Positions 1 through 8,515 of a stretch of DNA of 64,000 bases are shown here, one piece after another. The notes under the pieces were generated by a model, which made no database searches, had not been told where the DNA came from, and saw only the letters and a program-made list of their open reading frames with translations. The position numbers were made by a program, and so were the translations under genes. Each line of letters starts with the position of its first letter. The stretch's first letter is position 1. Location: positions 124,001-188,000 of the forward strand of contig CAKVLS010000001.1 of the NCBI GenBank assembly GCA_934757865.1, in the 5' to 3' direction. The DNA is from an uncultured Clostridia bacterium (lineage in GTDB: Bacteria; Bacillota; Clostridia; Christensenellales; UBA1242).

Positions 1-3000
1 CCAGCAAATCCTTATGGTGTAATTACTGGAGACCCAAAAGCTGAGCGTGGAAAATCATATACTTGCACTATAACACTTGATAGCTTATACAACCAAACAA
101 CTCTTACTCGTGCTCAAGTTCAAGCTTCTCCAACTAACTATGCATCTATGGATATAAAAGCGACCGCTGCAAGAGGCGTATTTACTTGTACATTCTACCA
201 AGTATCTGGACCTTTCTCAGTATCACTTATTGGACTTAGCAAGAATAAATATAATGTAAACTTCACCTTTGACAACGCAGCAGGTATAAGCGTTATACCT
301 AAGCCAAGAACAGAAGGCGACTATACTCAAAACGGAGACAGATATACTGTAGAGTATGAAAAATCTTTCTACTTCACACTAGAACTAGATGCTAGATATG
401 AGTCTGCTTATGATAACCTAAACGGCAATATTGGTATAAGCAGTGATGACAATACAGGCTTTTTTGGGGATACTAACGGAGCATATGTATCATGGTCTAA
501 CCAATACAACTGCTATGTTGTTAAGGCCAATACTAGAGATAGTGATATTAGCCTTAATGTTCCAACAGTAGAGTGTATCACAGCTACAATTACTGGCGTT
601 GAATATCTAGATTTTAATGTTGGTGATGCAAGCTTTGATTCTGATGCTTTGGTTAGATGGGATGATACAGGTTCTAGCTATGTAGCAAGAATCAAAAAAG
701 GTCAAAGATTCCGTTTTACGGCCAAAGTTCCAGACAATGACAAAGATAGATATTATCTAGCAGGTTTTTCTGGTGACGGAATTTCACAAAATATCAATGT
801 AACTAATGGTTTTATAATCAATTCAACAAAAGATACTGAGATAAACTTCGATGTTATTGAGACTGTATTCGTTACAGTTCCTGCAACTATTACAGGTGCA
901 CAGCTAGCTTTCACTACCGATGTAGCGGAGAGTGGTCAATACAATCAAGTAACTGGTACTTGGAAATACAAAGCTAAGAAAAACGGCGAATTTGCTATCA
1001 CATTCACATTTACAACAGAGTATTCGGACGCTGTACCTACTGTATCAGTTGGCGGAGCTATGAGTGCGACAGTTGATATGACTGATTTTGCTACAAGCAA
1101 AACAATAAAAATTGTCAACATAGATAGTGAGAGCACTATAACTATAGAGCCACTAGAAAAGAACAAATATACAATCAATTATGTAAGCAATGACATGGCA
1201 ACTATTACTCCATACGATGGATATACTAATGTTGCTTTGTACGGCGATGAGCTAAAAGCAAAAATCGTAAAGAAAGATGCTTATTCTAATGCAGTTCTTG
1301 CAGATGCTAATATTACTTTTACTTCAAAGAAATATAGTACATTTGAGATAGAGTATGTAGACGGCGAAGAAGAGCAATATTATATTCTTACTATTAAGAC
1401 TATCGTTGGAGCTTTTACAGTAAGTATTGATGAGCTAACTAAGAACTCATACCTTATCCAACTAATAGGCAATGAGTTTGCCGAACTTACAACTACTAAT
1501 GACCATGCACAATATGATGGTAGGTTTGTATGCAGTTATACTCTTGGAGCAGCTTACTCTAAGGCAAGCGTATCTCAAGAAAATATATCTGTTAAGAATA
1601 AAAATAATGCAACACCAACAGTAACAATTACTGTTAACACTACCCAAAAGACAATCACTATTGAAGGTATCATGAGTGAGCTTGAGGTAAGTATTCAAAA
1701 CCTTGCAAAAAATACCTACACAGTAGCCGCTGGTACTTTTAGAGGGGCAGAGGGTTACACAAGTAGCAAGAATGCTAACGAAAATGTAGCACATGGTTCA
1801 AGTTTTGTATTTGATATAACTTTTGATGATAACTATAACCAAAATATTGCTAAATTTATGAGTGGTGAGTTAAGCCTTACATATTCTACTAATAGTGGTG
1901 ACTATGTAGACCTTGCTCCATCTAGTCAAAATGGTAATACTTTAAGATACGAAATTTATAACATTTCTGGTAATATCAGTTTTGTTATGGGTGATATCTC
2001 TGTTAACAAATATACAGTTATATTCTATGACACTGACCCAGTAAAAGAAATTTATAGATACAATGCAGTAGTTCATGGCAGAACAATTACAGAGCCTACT
2101 AGACCGGTAAAAGAGGGCTATGTATTTACTGGTTGGTACTTTGATGAACAAGGTACAACACAATTTACAAGCTTTTCAGCTGGTATTGGACAAGACTTGA
2201 CATTGTATGCTAGATACAATTCTCAAACATTTACAGTAACTTTTGTAGATTATAGTGCAAGAACAGGCAAGATTGATAACGAAACAGTTAAAACTGTAAG
2301 CTATGGCAAACCTGTAATTATCAACACTCCATCTGCAAAACCAGGTTATAGCAAGAGCTGGTGGGTAATACCAGAAGGTGCAAACCTAAACTCTGTTAAA
2401 CAAGATTATAGAATAATAGCAGAGTATGAGATAGATAAATACACTGTAACATTCTTTAATGATAAGATTATACACGAAAAACAAACTGTTGAGTACAACT
2501 CAAAAGCAACAACTCCAACCGAAAATCCTCGTAAACAAGGTTATACATTTGTTCGTTGGAATTTCGACTTTGTAAGCACACCAATCACAGCTGATACTAA
2601 TATCTATGCTGAGTATAAGATTAACACTTACACTGTAAGATTTGTTAACGCTACTCAAGGCAATGGTTTACTTGCTTCATTCCCACTAGAGTATGAGTCA
2701 AAAGTTAATACTCCAGAAGAAGCAGTAAATGACAACGGCGATATTATTAGAGGTAAATATGTCTTCACTTATGGTGACGAAAAGACAATAGAGCATCAAC
2801 TATCTGATGGTTATGTACTAGAGGGTTGGTATGCAGATGCAGGACTTTCTGTAAGATATAACTTTGATAATCCTATCAAAGGCGACACTACCATTTATGG
2901 TAATATGTATATCTCAAAGGTAAGTATCAAGTTTAATGTTGATGGCGTCATGTATATCGAGAAACAAGTTGATTACAACAATTCTTTGATTGCAGAAAAT

Positions 3001-3615
3001 ATTCCATCTATCCCTCGTAAAGAAGGATATACTCAAAAAACTCCTATTTGGACTATAAGAGATCTATCTGACGAAGATGTAAACTCTTATGATGAGACTA
3101 AGATTGCTGAGCTTCAAACTGAGTTTACAAACAGCATGAACACTCTAACTAATGATATAAAAATCTATGCCCTATACAGAATTAACACTTATAGAGTAAC
3201 TTTCAAACTACCAGACGGAACAACTCTAGTAAGAGAAGTTTACCATGGTGGTACTGTAACTAATGTTCCTATACCAGATACAAGCTTTGGTGAAGTAGTG
3301 GTAATGGATAGCAACCTATATCGTTATGTTACAGCAGATACAATAGTTTATATCACTATTATTGACTTCTTACCATTTATGATGGTAGCAGGAGCTTCAT
3401 GCGTACTTGCTTTTGTAGTAATTTCACTTGCAATAGCTATCAAGAATATGAGAAGAGGTATTCGTAACATTAAGAATATGGAAAACCTATTCAAAGCTAT
3501 CAAACAACAAGATGCAAGACTAACTAGCATGAACGAAGAAAAATTAAGAGCTCAAGTAGCTGAGCAAATGAAAGAAAAGGAAAAGTATAAGAGAAATAAC
3601 TTCCTTGATAATTAA
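1..3615 (+). CDS. Giant surface protein, 5' end outside window (Listeria-Bacteroides repeats, C-terminal TM)
   Basis: The frame is open from the first base, so the gene starts upstream; 1204 residues are visible. The ectodomain is rich in Thr, Asn, Tyr and Ser. Its first half carries beta-rich modules that each end with a variant of a short L-x-KN-x-Y-x-V/I motif (GLSKNKYNV, PLEKNKYTI, ELTKNSYLI, NLAKNTYTV). From about base 2005 the sequence turns into several InlB B-repeat-like (Flg_new) units, recognisable by YTVTF starts and EGYVFTGWY or QGYTFVRWN cores. Near the C-terminus a hydrophobic helix (about visible residues 1125-1147) is followed by a basic 57-residue tail predicted to be helical and cytoplasmic. 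No LPXTG signal is present. Adhesin-like or surface-structural function is inferred from the repeats; the ligand is unknown. A hairpin terminator follows directly. Confidence 0.85.
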   Translation, partial: PANPYGVITGDPKAERGKSYTCTITLDSLYNQTTLTRAQVQASPTNYASMDIKATAARGVFTCTFYQVSGPFSVSLIGLSKNKYNVNFTFDNAAGISVIPKPRTEGDYTQNGDRYTVEYEKSFYFTLELDARYESAYDNLNGNIGISSDDNTGFFGDTNGAYVSWSNQYNCYVVKANTRDSDISLNVPTVECITATITGVEYLDFNVGDASFDSDALVRWDDTGSSYVARIKKGQRFRFTAKVPDNDKDRYYLAGFSGDGISQNINVTNGFIINSTKDTEINFDVIETVFVTVPATITGAQLAFTTDVAESGQYNQVTGTWKYKAKKNGEFAITFTFTTEYSDAVPTVSVGGAMSATVDMTDFATSKTIKIVNIDSESTITIEPLEKNKYTINYVSNDMATITPYDGYTNVALYGDELKAKIVKKDAYSNAVLADANITFTSKKYSTFEIEYVDGEEEQYYILTIKTIVGAFTVSIDELTKNSYLIQLIGNEFAELTTTNDHAQYDGRFVCSYTLGAAYSKASVSQENISVKNKNNATPTVTITVNTTQKTITIEGIMSELEVSIQNLAKNTYTVAAGTFRGAEGYTSSKNANENVAHGSSFVFDITFDDNYNQNIAKFMSGELSLTYSTNSGDYVDLAPSSQNGNTLRYEIYNISGNISFVMGDISVNKYTVIFYDTDPVKEIYRYNAVVHGRTITEPTRPVKEGYVFTGWYFDEQGTTQFTSFSAGIGQDLTLYARYNSQTFTVTFVDYSARTGKIDNETVKTVSYGKPVIINTPSAKPGYSKSWWVIPEGANLNSVKQDYRIIAEYEIDKYTVTFFNDKIIHEKQTVEYNSKATTPTENPRKQGYTFVRWNFDFVSTPITADTNIYAEYKINTYTVRFVNATQGNGLLASFPLEYESKVNTPEEAVNDNGDIIRGKYVFTYGDEKTIEHQLSDGYVLEGWYADAGLSVRYNFDNPIKGDTTIYGNMYISKVSIKFNVDGVMYIEKQVDYNNSLIAENIPSIPRKEGYTQKTPIWTIRDLSDEDVNSYDETKIAELQTEFTNSMNTLTNDIKIYALYRINTYRVTFKLPDGTTLVREVYHGGTVTNVPIPDTSFGEVVVMDSNLYRYVTADTIVYITIIDFLPFMMVAGASCVLAFVVISLAIAIKNMRRGIRNIKNMENLFKAIKQQDARLTSMNEEKLRAQVAEQMKEKEKYKRNNFLDN

Positions 3616-3623
3616 AGCAAAAG

Positions 3624-3652
3624 GCAGCTAGCAAACGCTAGTTGCTTTTTTA
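3624..3652 (+). terminator. Rho-independent terminator
   Basis: Nine-base stem GCAGCTAGC/GCTAGTTGC (one G-T pair) with a 4-base loop and a following T-run ends the surface-protein gene. Confidence 0.85.
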
Positions 3653-3653
3653 A

Positions 3654-3681
3654 TTGACTAATTATTATTTTTTGTTAAAAT
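3654..3681 (+). promoter_or_regulatory. Promoter of yigZ-recX-acpS operon, leaderless start likely
   Basis: TTGACT, 16 bases, TAAAAT. The -10 box ends 7 bases before the ATG at 3689 and no Shine-Dalgarno sequence fits between, so transcription probably begins at or next to the start codon. Confidence 0.65.
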
Positions 3682-3688
3682 ATATTAT

Positions 3689-4309
3689 ATGAAAAGCGAG
3701 TTGTTTGTGCCCATTGAGGCAAAAGCTGAATATGTGATAGAAAAGTCTAAGTTTTTGTCTTTTTGCTACTATGTAGACTCTAAGGATAGGATTCAATCTA
3801 TCCTAAAAGACCTAAGAAGGGACTACTTGGGCTCAACACACATCTGCTATGCATATAGATTGCTTGACAAGAGCCTTGATGAGTACACTTGCGGCACTCT
3901 TGGTTTTTCGCAGAGTTACTTTGACGATGGTGAGCCTTCTGGTACTGCCGGTGCTCCTATATTAAGAGCTATAGAAGAAAGTGAAATGTACAATGCTTTA
4001 GTTGTCGTTGTAAGATACTTTGGCGGTATCAAACTTGGCGCTGCGGGGCTTACTAGAGCATATCACGAGTCTGCCCAAATGAGTATTAAGACATCAAAAA
4101 AATCTCTTATGAAGATATACACAATCACTTGTGACTATGCTATGGTTAATAAAATTATCAACTTTTGCGAAACAAGTAACGGCAAAATTTTGACAAGGGA
4201 CTTTGGTGAAAGGGCTACATTTGAAATAGGAATGCTAGAAAATGTAGAGATTCCTATATCTATTAGCCAAAATGCTAATGTCACTTTTATGGGGAATAAA
4301 TATTTATGA
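3689..4309 (+). CDS. yigZ: YigZ/IMPACT (UPF0029) family protein
   Basis: A 206-residue protein of the YigZ/IMPACT family. The N-terminal domain has the family core: GSTHICYAYRL near residues 49-60, DDGEPSGTAGAPIL near 82-95 and VVVRYFGGIKLGAAGLTRAY near 106-126. The C-terminal part is the less conserved ferredoxin-like UPF0029 domain. Bacterial members are widespread; a role in nucleic-acid or translation-linked processes is suspected but not settled. The gene is first in an overlapping operon with recX (ATGA overlap) and acpS. It has a good promoter but no ribosome-binding site. Confidence 0.93.
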   Translation: MKSELFVPIEAKAEYVIEKSKFLSFCYYVDSKDRIQSILKDLRRDYLGSTHICYAYRLLDKSLDEYTCGTLGFSQSYFDDGEPSGTAGAPILRAIEESEMYNALVVVVRYFGGIKLGAAGLTRAYHESAQMSIKTSKKSLMKIYTITCDYAMVNKIINFCETSNGKILTRDFGERATFEIGMLENVEIPISISQNANVTFMGNKYL

Positions 4310-4926
4310 TAATAACTGAGATAAAGAAGCAAACCCGCAACAATGGCAGGTTTAATATATATCTTGACTATGATTATTATTGTGCACTTAATGCTGAGAC
4401 TATTGTCAAAAATGGCATCAAGACTGGGCTCGAAATATCAAAAGAAGAGATTGATACTTTGCAGCTTGAATCTGAGAAAACAACTGCACTAGAAAAGTTA
4501 GTTAAGTATATGGGCACAAGACTAAGGACAGAAAAACAACTAAAAGATTATCTAAAAGGCAAAGGTTATAGTGACAAGACAATAGACTATTGCATGGACA
4601 AGCTAAAAGAGTATAACTTCATCAATGATGACCAGTATGTAGCAGCCTATATTGAGACTAACAAAAGGCGAAAAGGCAAGACACTTCTAAAACAAGAATT
4701 GAAACAAAAAGGTATAAGAGATAAACTTTTAGAGGAGAGTTTCGCGGAGTACGAAACTGACGAAGAAGTAATAGAAACGCTAGCCAGAAAGTACCTAAAA
4801 AATAAAGAATTAACAAAAGATAACTTTACCAAAGTTTATAGACATCTATTTTCAAAAGGCTTTGGGAGTGACGAAATTTTGAGAGTTATTAAGAGGATTT
4901 TTAACGATGATATATGTGGGGATTGA
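4306..4926 (+). CDS. recX: Regulatory protein RecX
   Basis: RecX modulates RecA by binding the RecA filament. The 206-residue protein is mainly helical and shows the family pattern of repeated three-helix units: LEKLVKYMGTRLRTEKQLKDYL near 62-83, YNFINDDQYVAAYI near 103-116 and KGKTLLKQELKQKGI near 123-137. The length fits Gram-positive RecX. The start overlaps the yigZ stop by 4 bases and the end overlaps acpS by 20 bases, so the three genes are translationally coupled. No lexA or recA gene is in the window. Confidence 0.92.
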   Translation: MIITEIKKQTRNNGRFNIYLDYDYYCALNAETIVKNGIKTGLEISKEEIDTLQLESEKTTALEKLVKYMGTRLRTEKQLKDYLKGKGYSDKTIDYCMDKLKEYNFINDDQYVAAYIETNKRRKGKTLLKQELKQKGIRDKLLEESFAEYETDEEVIETLARKYLKNKELTKDNFTKVYRHLFSKGFGSDEILRVIKRIFNDDICGD

Positions 4927-5272
4927 TATAATAGACGCCGATAGATTTGAACATTTTATAGGTGACGAAACTAAAATGTCAGGGCTTTTTACCGCCAAAG
5001 AAATAGCTTATTTTAAGAAGTTTGCTAGTCCAGCTATTCATATGGCCGGCACCTTTTCTGCCAAAGAAGCCGTTGTTAAAGCCTTCAAAACGGGCTTTAC
5101 ACCGGGTATTATGCCTCTTGATATAGAAATTATTAGAGAAAATGGCGTGCCAAAGGCTGTACTAAAAAACGGCGCTAAGAAGTTTTTTGAGGACGGATCT
5201 TTCAAGAGTATGGATATCAATATTTCTCATACCAAGTCTATTGCCGAGGCGATTTGCGTACTTGAAAAATAG
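4907..5272 (+). CDS. acpS: Holo-[acyl-carrier-protein] synthase
   Basis: AcpS transfers 4'-phosphopantetheine from CoA to the serine of acyl carrier protein. The 121-residue protein is of normal size. Motifs: GIDIIDADRF at 5-14 (metal-binding Asp7), FSAKEAVVKAF at 50-60 (Glu54) and the C-terminal NISHTKSIAEA. It overlaps recX by 20 bases. In Bacillus acpS lies upstream of the ndoAI-ndoA toxin-antitoxin pair, and here too a MazF-family toxin follows after a small ORF. Confidence 0.96.
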   Translation: MIYVGIDIIDADRFEHFIGDETKMSGLFTAKEIAYFKKFASPAIHMAGTFSAKEAVVKAFKTGFTPGIMPLDIEIIRENGVPKAVLKNGAKKFFEDGSFKSMDINISHTKSIAEAICVLEK

Positions 5273-5340
5273 CTTGTTTGAAAATGCAATTTTGAATAAG
5301 TTTTCGCAAGTGACAAATAAAAATGACAAATAAAAAGATT

Positions 5341-5370
5341 AAGCATGGGTTTTATGGCCCATGCTTTTTT
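5341..5370 (+). terminator. Rho-independent terminator after acpS
   Basis: Stem AAGCATGGG/CCCATGCTT with an 8-base loop followed by a T-run. It separates the acpS operon from the small ORF and mazF. Confidence 0.88.
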
Positions 5371-5486
5371 ATTTTCTTTGGCTAAAAAATAAATAGATTT
5401 TTGTTATTTATTCTCGTATAATTTTTGTTTGTTTGCCACAAAATAATTGTAAATAATGATTAAAAATTTTTTATAAGGGGAATACT

Positions 5487-5666
5487 ATGAAAGGTAAAAA
5501 GCTTGTCGGTATTAACAATTTTTGTGAGCATTCACATAATATAAGTAAAGGCAAATATGTTTACGCCGCAAAAATGTACAAGGATATGTCTAGGGCTTTG
5601 TGCGGGGAGTTTACACATCATGAGCTTATCACTATGAAGACTTTTGGCCGCACGACTGACTTTTGA
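5487..5666 (+). CDS. 59-residue protein of unknown family in the antitoxin position before mazF
   Basis: ATG at 5487 has a good ribosome-binding site (AAGGGG, 7 bases upstream). The ORF of 59 codons ends 9 bases before mazF, so the two are probably co-transcribed. The protein is basic, contains Cys and several His residues (FCEHSHN, FTHHEL) and does not look like the ribbon-helix-helix antitoxin NdoAI found at this place in Bacillus. It could be an unusual antitoxin, an unrelated small protein, or a leader peptide coupled to mazF. No family was recognised. Confidence 0.6.
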   Translation: MKGKKLVGINNFCEHSHNISKGKYVYAAKMYKDMSRALCGEFTHHELITMKTFGRTTDF

Positions 5667-5675
5667 GGGGGATAA

Positions 5676-6020
5676 ATGCAGATAAAGAGGGGAGATATTT
5701 TTTATGCTGACCTTAGCCCTGTAGTGGGGAGCGAACAAGGTGGCATAAGACCAATACTTGTCGTCCAAAATGATATTGGGAATAAATATAGCCCAACTAT
5801 TATTGCTGCTGCCATCACTAGCAAGTTAACAAAAGCCAAACTCCCTACGCATATAGAACTTCCAAAAACTGAGTACAATCTAGAAAAAGATTCTGTTGTG
5901 CTACTAGAACAAATACGCACCCTCGACAAAACTAGGCTAAAAGAATACATATCTACCTTGTCTAGTCCCAAGATGCAAGAAGTTAATAGAGCAATGCTCA
6001 TAAGTCTAGGCGTCATATAG
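5676..6020 (+). CDS. mazF: MazF/EndoA (NdoA) family mRNA interferase
   Basis: MazF-type toxins cleave single-stranded mRNA at short sequences. The 114-residue protein has the full PemK/MazF fold signature: RGDIFYADLSPVVGSEQGG at the N-terminus, RPILVVQND at 25-33, the TxKLTKAKLPTHIEL strand region and VLLEQIRTLDKTRL near 76-89. It closely resembles Bacillus EndoA, and the position downstream of acpS supports that. The ribosome-binding site GAGGGG overlaps the stop region of the 59-residue ORF. The gene looks intact. Confidence 0.95.
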   Translation: MQIKRGDIFYADLSPVVGSEQGGIRPILVVQNDIGNKYSPTIIAAAITSKLTKAKLPTHIELPKTEYNLEKDSVVLLEQIRTLDKTRLKEYISTLSSPKMQEVNRAMLISLGVI

Positions 6021-6061
6021 ACGCTTTTTTTGTAAACTTTTTTATTTTTTGATATTTATAT

Positions 6062-6091
6062 TTGACTACTGCCCCCGCCAAAAAGTATAAT
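6062..6091 (+). promoter_or_regulatory. Promoter of the DivIVA-like gene
   Basis: TTGACT, 18 bases, TATAAT, then AGGTGAGG just before the ATG at 6112. Confidence 0.75.
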
Positions 6092-6111
6092 AAATATATA
6101 AAGGTGAGGAC

Positions 6112-6957
6112 ATGAACGATTTTACAATATCAAGACATGGATATGACCCAGTCGAAGTTGACAACTATATCATTAGACTAAAAGCCGACTACGAGGCTAA
6201 ACTATCTGAGCAAAAAGATAGGATTTTTTACCTAAAAAATCAACTAGACACTATCACAAGATCTAGCGAAAACGAGCTTACAACTGCCTTAGCTGGTGCT
6301 GTCGAAAAGGCCAAGCAGATAGAGATTAGTTCTCGTAATATCTTCGAGCTTGAGACCAAGAGGCTAAAACTCCTATACAATAAGATGGACGGCCTTATCA
6401 GTAAGATGACTAAGGACACATCTATTGAGGAGATAAAGATTCAACTTTTGACCCAAATATACGAGTGTGAGGCATCGCTTGAAAAAAATATAGAGTTGCA
6501 GTCTAAGGCTATGAACATGGTAGATACAGAGAATCCTGTTCGTAAACTTTTGCAAAAGATGAACAACAAAACTACCAGCCTAAATCTAAAAAACATTGAG
6601 AAGTTTGTAGAGAGTCCTATTGAGCAAAAGCAAGTTAAACCTGCCCCAAGACCAATACCTCCTAAGCCTCCTGTTAAACAAGAAAAAGTAGTTGTTAAAA
6701 AAGAGCCTCCTAAGGCAGAGCCAATGTTTGATAATTTCCTAAAAGATGATGCTCCTAGCTCTAAGAATTTTGAGAGCATTATGTTCAAAGGCAACAAGAA
6801 AAACAACTCTGTTATCACCGCCAACCTTGCATACCCAACTCCTAACGAGAGTGGCTTTGACCTAAAAGAAGCCGTTAACCCAAAAGATGACTTAGAAGAA
6901 ATAATGAAATCATTTGACTTTTTTGAAGAAGACAACGGTAAAAAGAAGAAAAAATAA
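6112..6957 (+). CDS. DivIVA-domain coiled-coil protein
   Basis: The first 45 residues match the DivIVA/GpsB/Wag31 lipid-binding domain (FTISRHGYDPVEVDNYIIRL at 4-23), followed by a coiled coil to about residue 160. A Pro/Lys-rich linker (about 178-202) and a charged C-terminal tail ending in Lys residues follow. DivIVA-family proteins sit at curved membrane such as the septum and poles and recruit division or cell-wall proteins. At 281 residues it is longer than classical DivIVA and the second half is unlike it, so the exact partner is unknown. It has its own promoter. Confidence 0.85.
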   Translation: MNDFTISRHGYDPVEVDNYIIRLKADYEAKLSEQKDRIFYLKNQLDTITRSSENELTTALAGAVEKAKQIEISSRNIFELETKRLKLLYNKMDGLISKMTKDTSIEEIKIQLLTQIYECEASLEKNIELQSKAMNMVDTENPVRKLLQKMNNKTTSLNLKNIEKFVESPIEQKQVKPAPRPIPPKPPVKQEKVVVKKEPPKAEPMFDNFLKDDAPSSKNFESIMFKGNKKNNSVITANLAYPTPNESGFDLKEAVNPKDDLEEIMKSFDFFEEDNGKKKKK

Positions 6958-7067
6958 AGCTAACTATTGCGTGATTGATAGATAATATTATATAAGTTAA
7001 AAATAAAAAAACATATAAAAATATATTATAAGCTAAACATAAACACCAATATTTTATAAATAATCAA

Positions 7068-7096
7068 AAAAAGACCTAACAGTTAGGTCTTTTTTG
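7068..7096. terminator. Bidirectional terminator between convergent genes
   Basis: AAGACCTAA/TTAGGTCTT stem with a 3-base loop, flanked by A and T runs. It serves the DivIVA-like gene (+) and the orphan gene (-). The AT-rich 110 bases before it hold nothing recognisable. Confidence 0.88.
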
Positions 7097-7101
7097 CTTT
7101 T

Positions 7102-8292
7102 TTATATTACAATATCTGTTAACATGCAGCCTAGATATGCATCGCTCATTTCTTTTTCTTCTAGGCCGTTGAAGTAGTCATTTTTTACTTCTTCGTATAT
7201 CTCAGTAATAATCTGTTTAGAGCTTGAATTAGTTAATCTACCAAGCATTCTTTCTATCTTAATGATAGTCATCTTGATAGTTTCTTTTGACTTTTCGGTT
7301 ACGCTATTAGTAACCTCTTGGAGTAGCATTGTGTCCATAAACTTGATAATCTCATTAGATATATCATTGATAGACTCGTCTGTGTTTGTTGGGTTAACGC
7401 AAGCTTTGGCATAAGTCTTGATAAGCGAAACTTTTAATCTTTCTTTTAGCTCGTCTAAGTTTTGCTCTTGAGCTTTTGCTGTGAGAGTAGCATCATAGCA
7501 TCCTACATATGCAGTCTCGTTAGTCAAAATATCTTTGTATAACTTGCCAGCAAATCTATAAAAGTCAATTTTTGTGTAGCCGGTTTTATTTTTTAGTGTT
7601 GGCAAAATCTCTTTTCTTATAAAGAATTGCAAATGAGATTTCATGTTTTTGATAAACTTTTGGCGAGCAAAGGCTGTGTCTGATGCAAACTTATCTTTTA
7701 ATCTTTGCATCCTAAGTTGATGCTCTTTTTTTGCAAGTTCCCTTTGGTATAGTAGCTCATCAGTTAGCGGAGTAATTGGATTTTTGGCGATAGCGTCAAA
7801 GAATTGTAAATACTCAGGACTAAACATGCTGTATATCATATCTAGGTATTCTTGATATAGCTTCTTACGGTAAACGCCAAATCTCATAGTTTGTGCTATC
7901 TTCAAAAGTTTTTCTAACGCAACACGATATTTTTCTTCGTTGTCAGGAGTTCTGTTTGGCCAGTAATCTGGGTGAGATTCTAGGTCATAAAATTCAAGAG
8001 AGAAGTCGCTGTATTTTGGTGCAAATTCTTCATTTTTACAGTTTATTATTTTGACTATTTTTTTGCTCTTGATTTTTCTTAATATAGCGCCTATTGGTCT
8101 ATATACAGCTAGATGTCTATTGTTATTTTGTGGCTGCGGAATAACCAAAAAAGCAAGTACCAGTTTACCTTTGTAGTGTCTAAATACTGGTGGCAAAATA
8201 TCTATTTTTTCGCATGGGTTGATGTCTCTAAACTCGTCTTCGTATTCTTCTTCCATGCTCATTATCTCATGGTATTTGTATAAACTGTACAT
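7102..8292 (-). CDS. Orphan soluble helical protein, 396 residues
   Basis: No family was recognised. The protein has no signal peptide or membrane helix. Residues 1-130 hold a mixed alpha/beta region with a short acidic start (SMEEEYEDEFRD). The rest is charged and helical, including a likely coiled coil near 190-225 (RELAKKEHQLRMQRL and onward) and helices to the end. The start has a good ribosome-binding site (AGGAGAAAAT) and a TATAAT-like -10 about 10 bases upstream of it. The gene stands alone between a bidirectional terminator and the divergent glmS. Confidence 0.8.
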   Translation of the reverse strand: MYSLYKYHEIMSMEEEYEDEFRDINPCEKIDILPPVFRHYKGKLVLAFLVIPQPQNNNRHLAVYRPIGAILRKIKSKKIVKIINCKNEEFAPKYSDFSLEFYDLESHPDYWPNRTPDNEEKYRVALEKLLKIAQTMRFGVYRKKLYQEYLDMIYSMFSPEYLQFFDAIAKNPITPLTDELLYQRELAKKEHQLRMQRLKDKFASDTAFARQKFIKNMKSHLQFFIRKEILPTLKNKTGYTKIDFYRFAGKLYKDILTNETAYVGCYDATLTAKAQEQNLDELKERLKVSLIKTYAKACVNPTNTDESINDISNEIIKFMDTMLLQEVTNSVTEKSKETIKMTIIKIERMLGRLTNSSSKQIITEIYEEVKNDYFNGLEEKEMSDAYLGCMLTDIVI

Positions 8293-8515
8293 ATTTTCTC
8301 CTACAATTATTATATATAAAATCTTTCTAAATGTAAAGAGGTAATATATTTTGCGTTGGGATTTACGCTTTTGATTATTTTTTAGGTGGGCAAAAGGGCA
8401 AAATCAGGAGCGTTTTTTCTCTTAATTTTTTTGCTCAAAATTTAGATTAAAATATTAGTTTATTTTTTATGTCAAAACAATAACCTTTTGCATATAAAAA
8501 AGTAAGGAGATTTTT

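Noticed and set aside
1462..1794. Antisense ORF inside the first surface protein
   Set aside because: Shadow of a repetitive coding region; no start signal and no family likeness.
8293..8515. Possible glmS ribozyme upstream of glmS
   Set aside because: The gap has suitable length but no recognisable conserved core; it is only AT-rich sequence.
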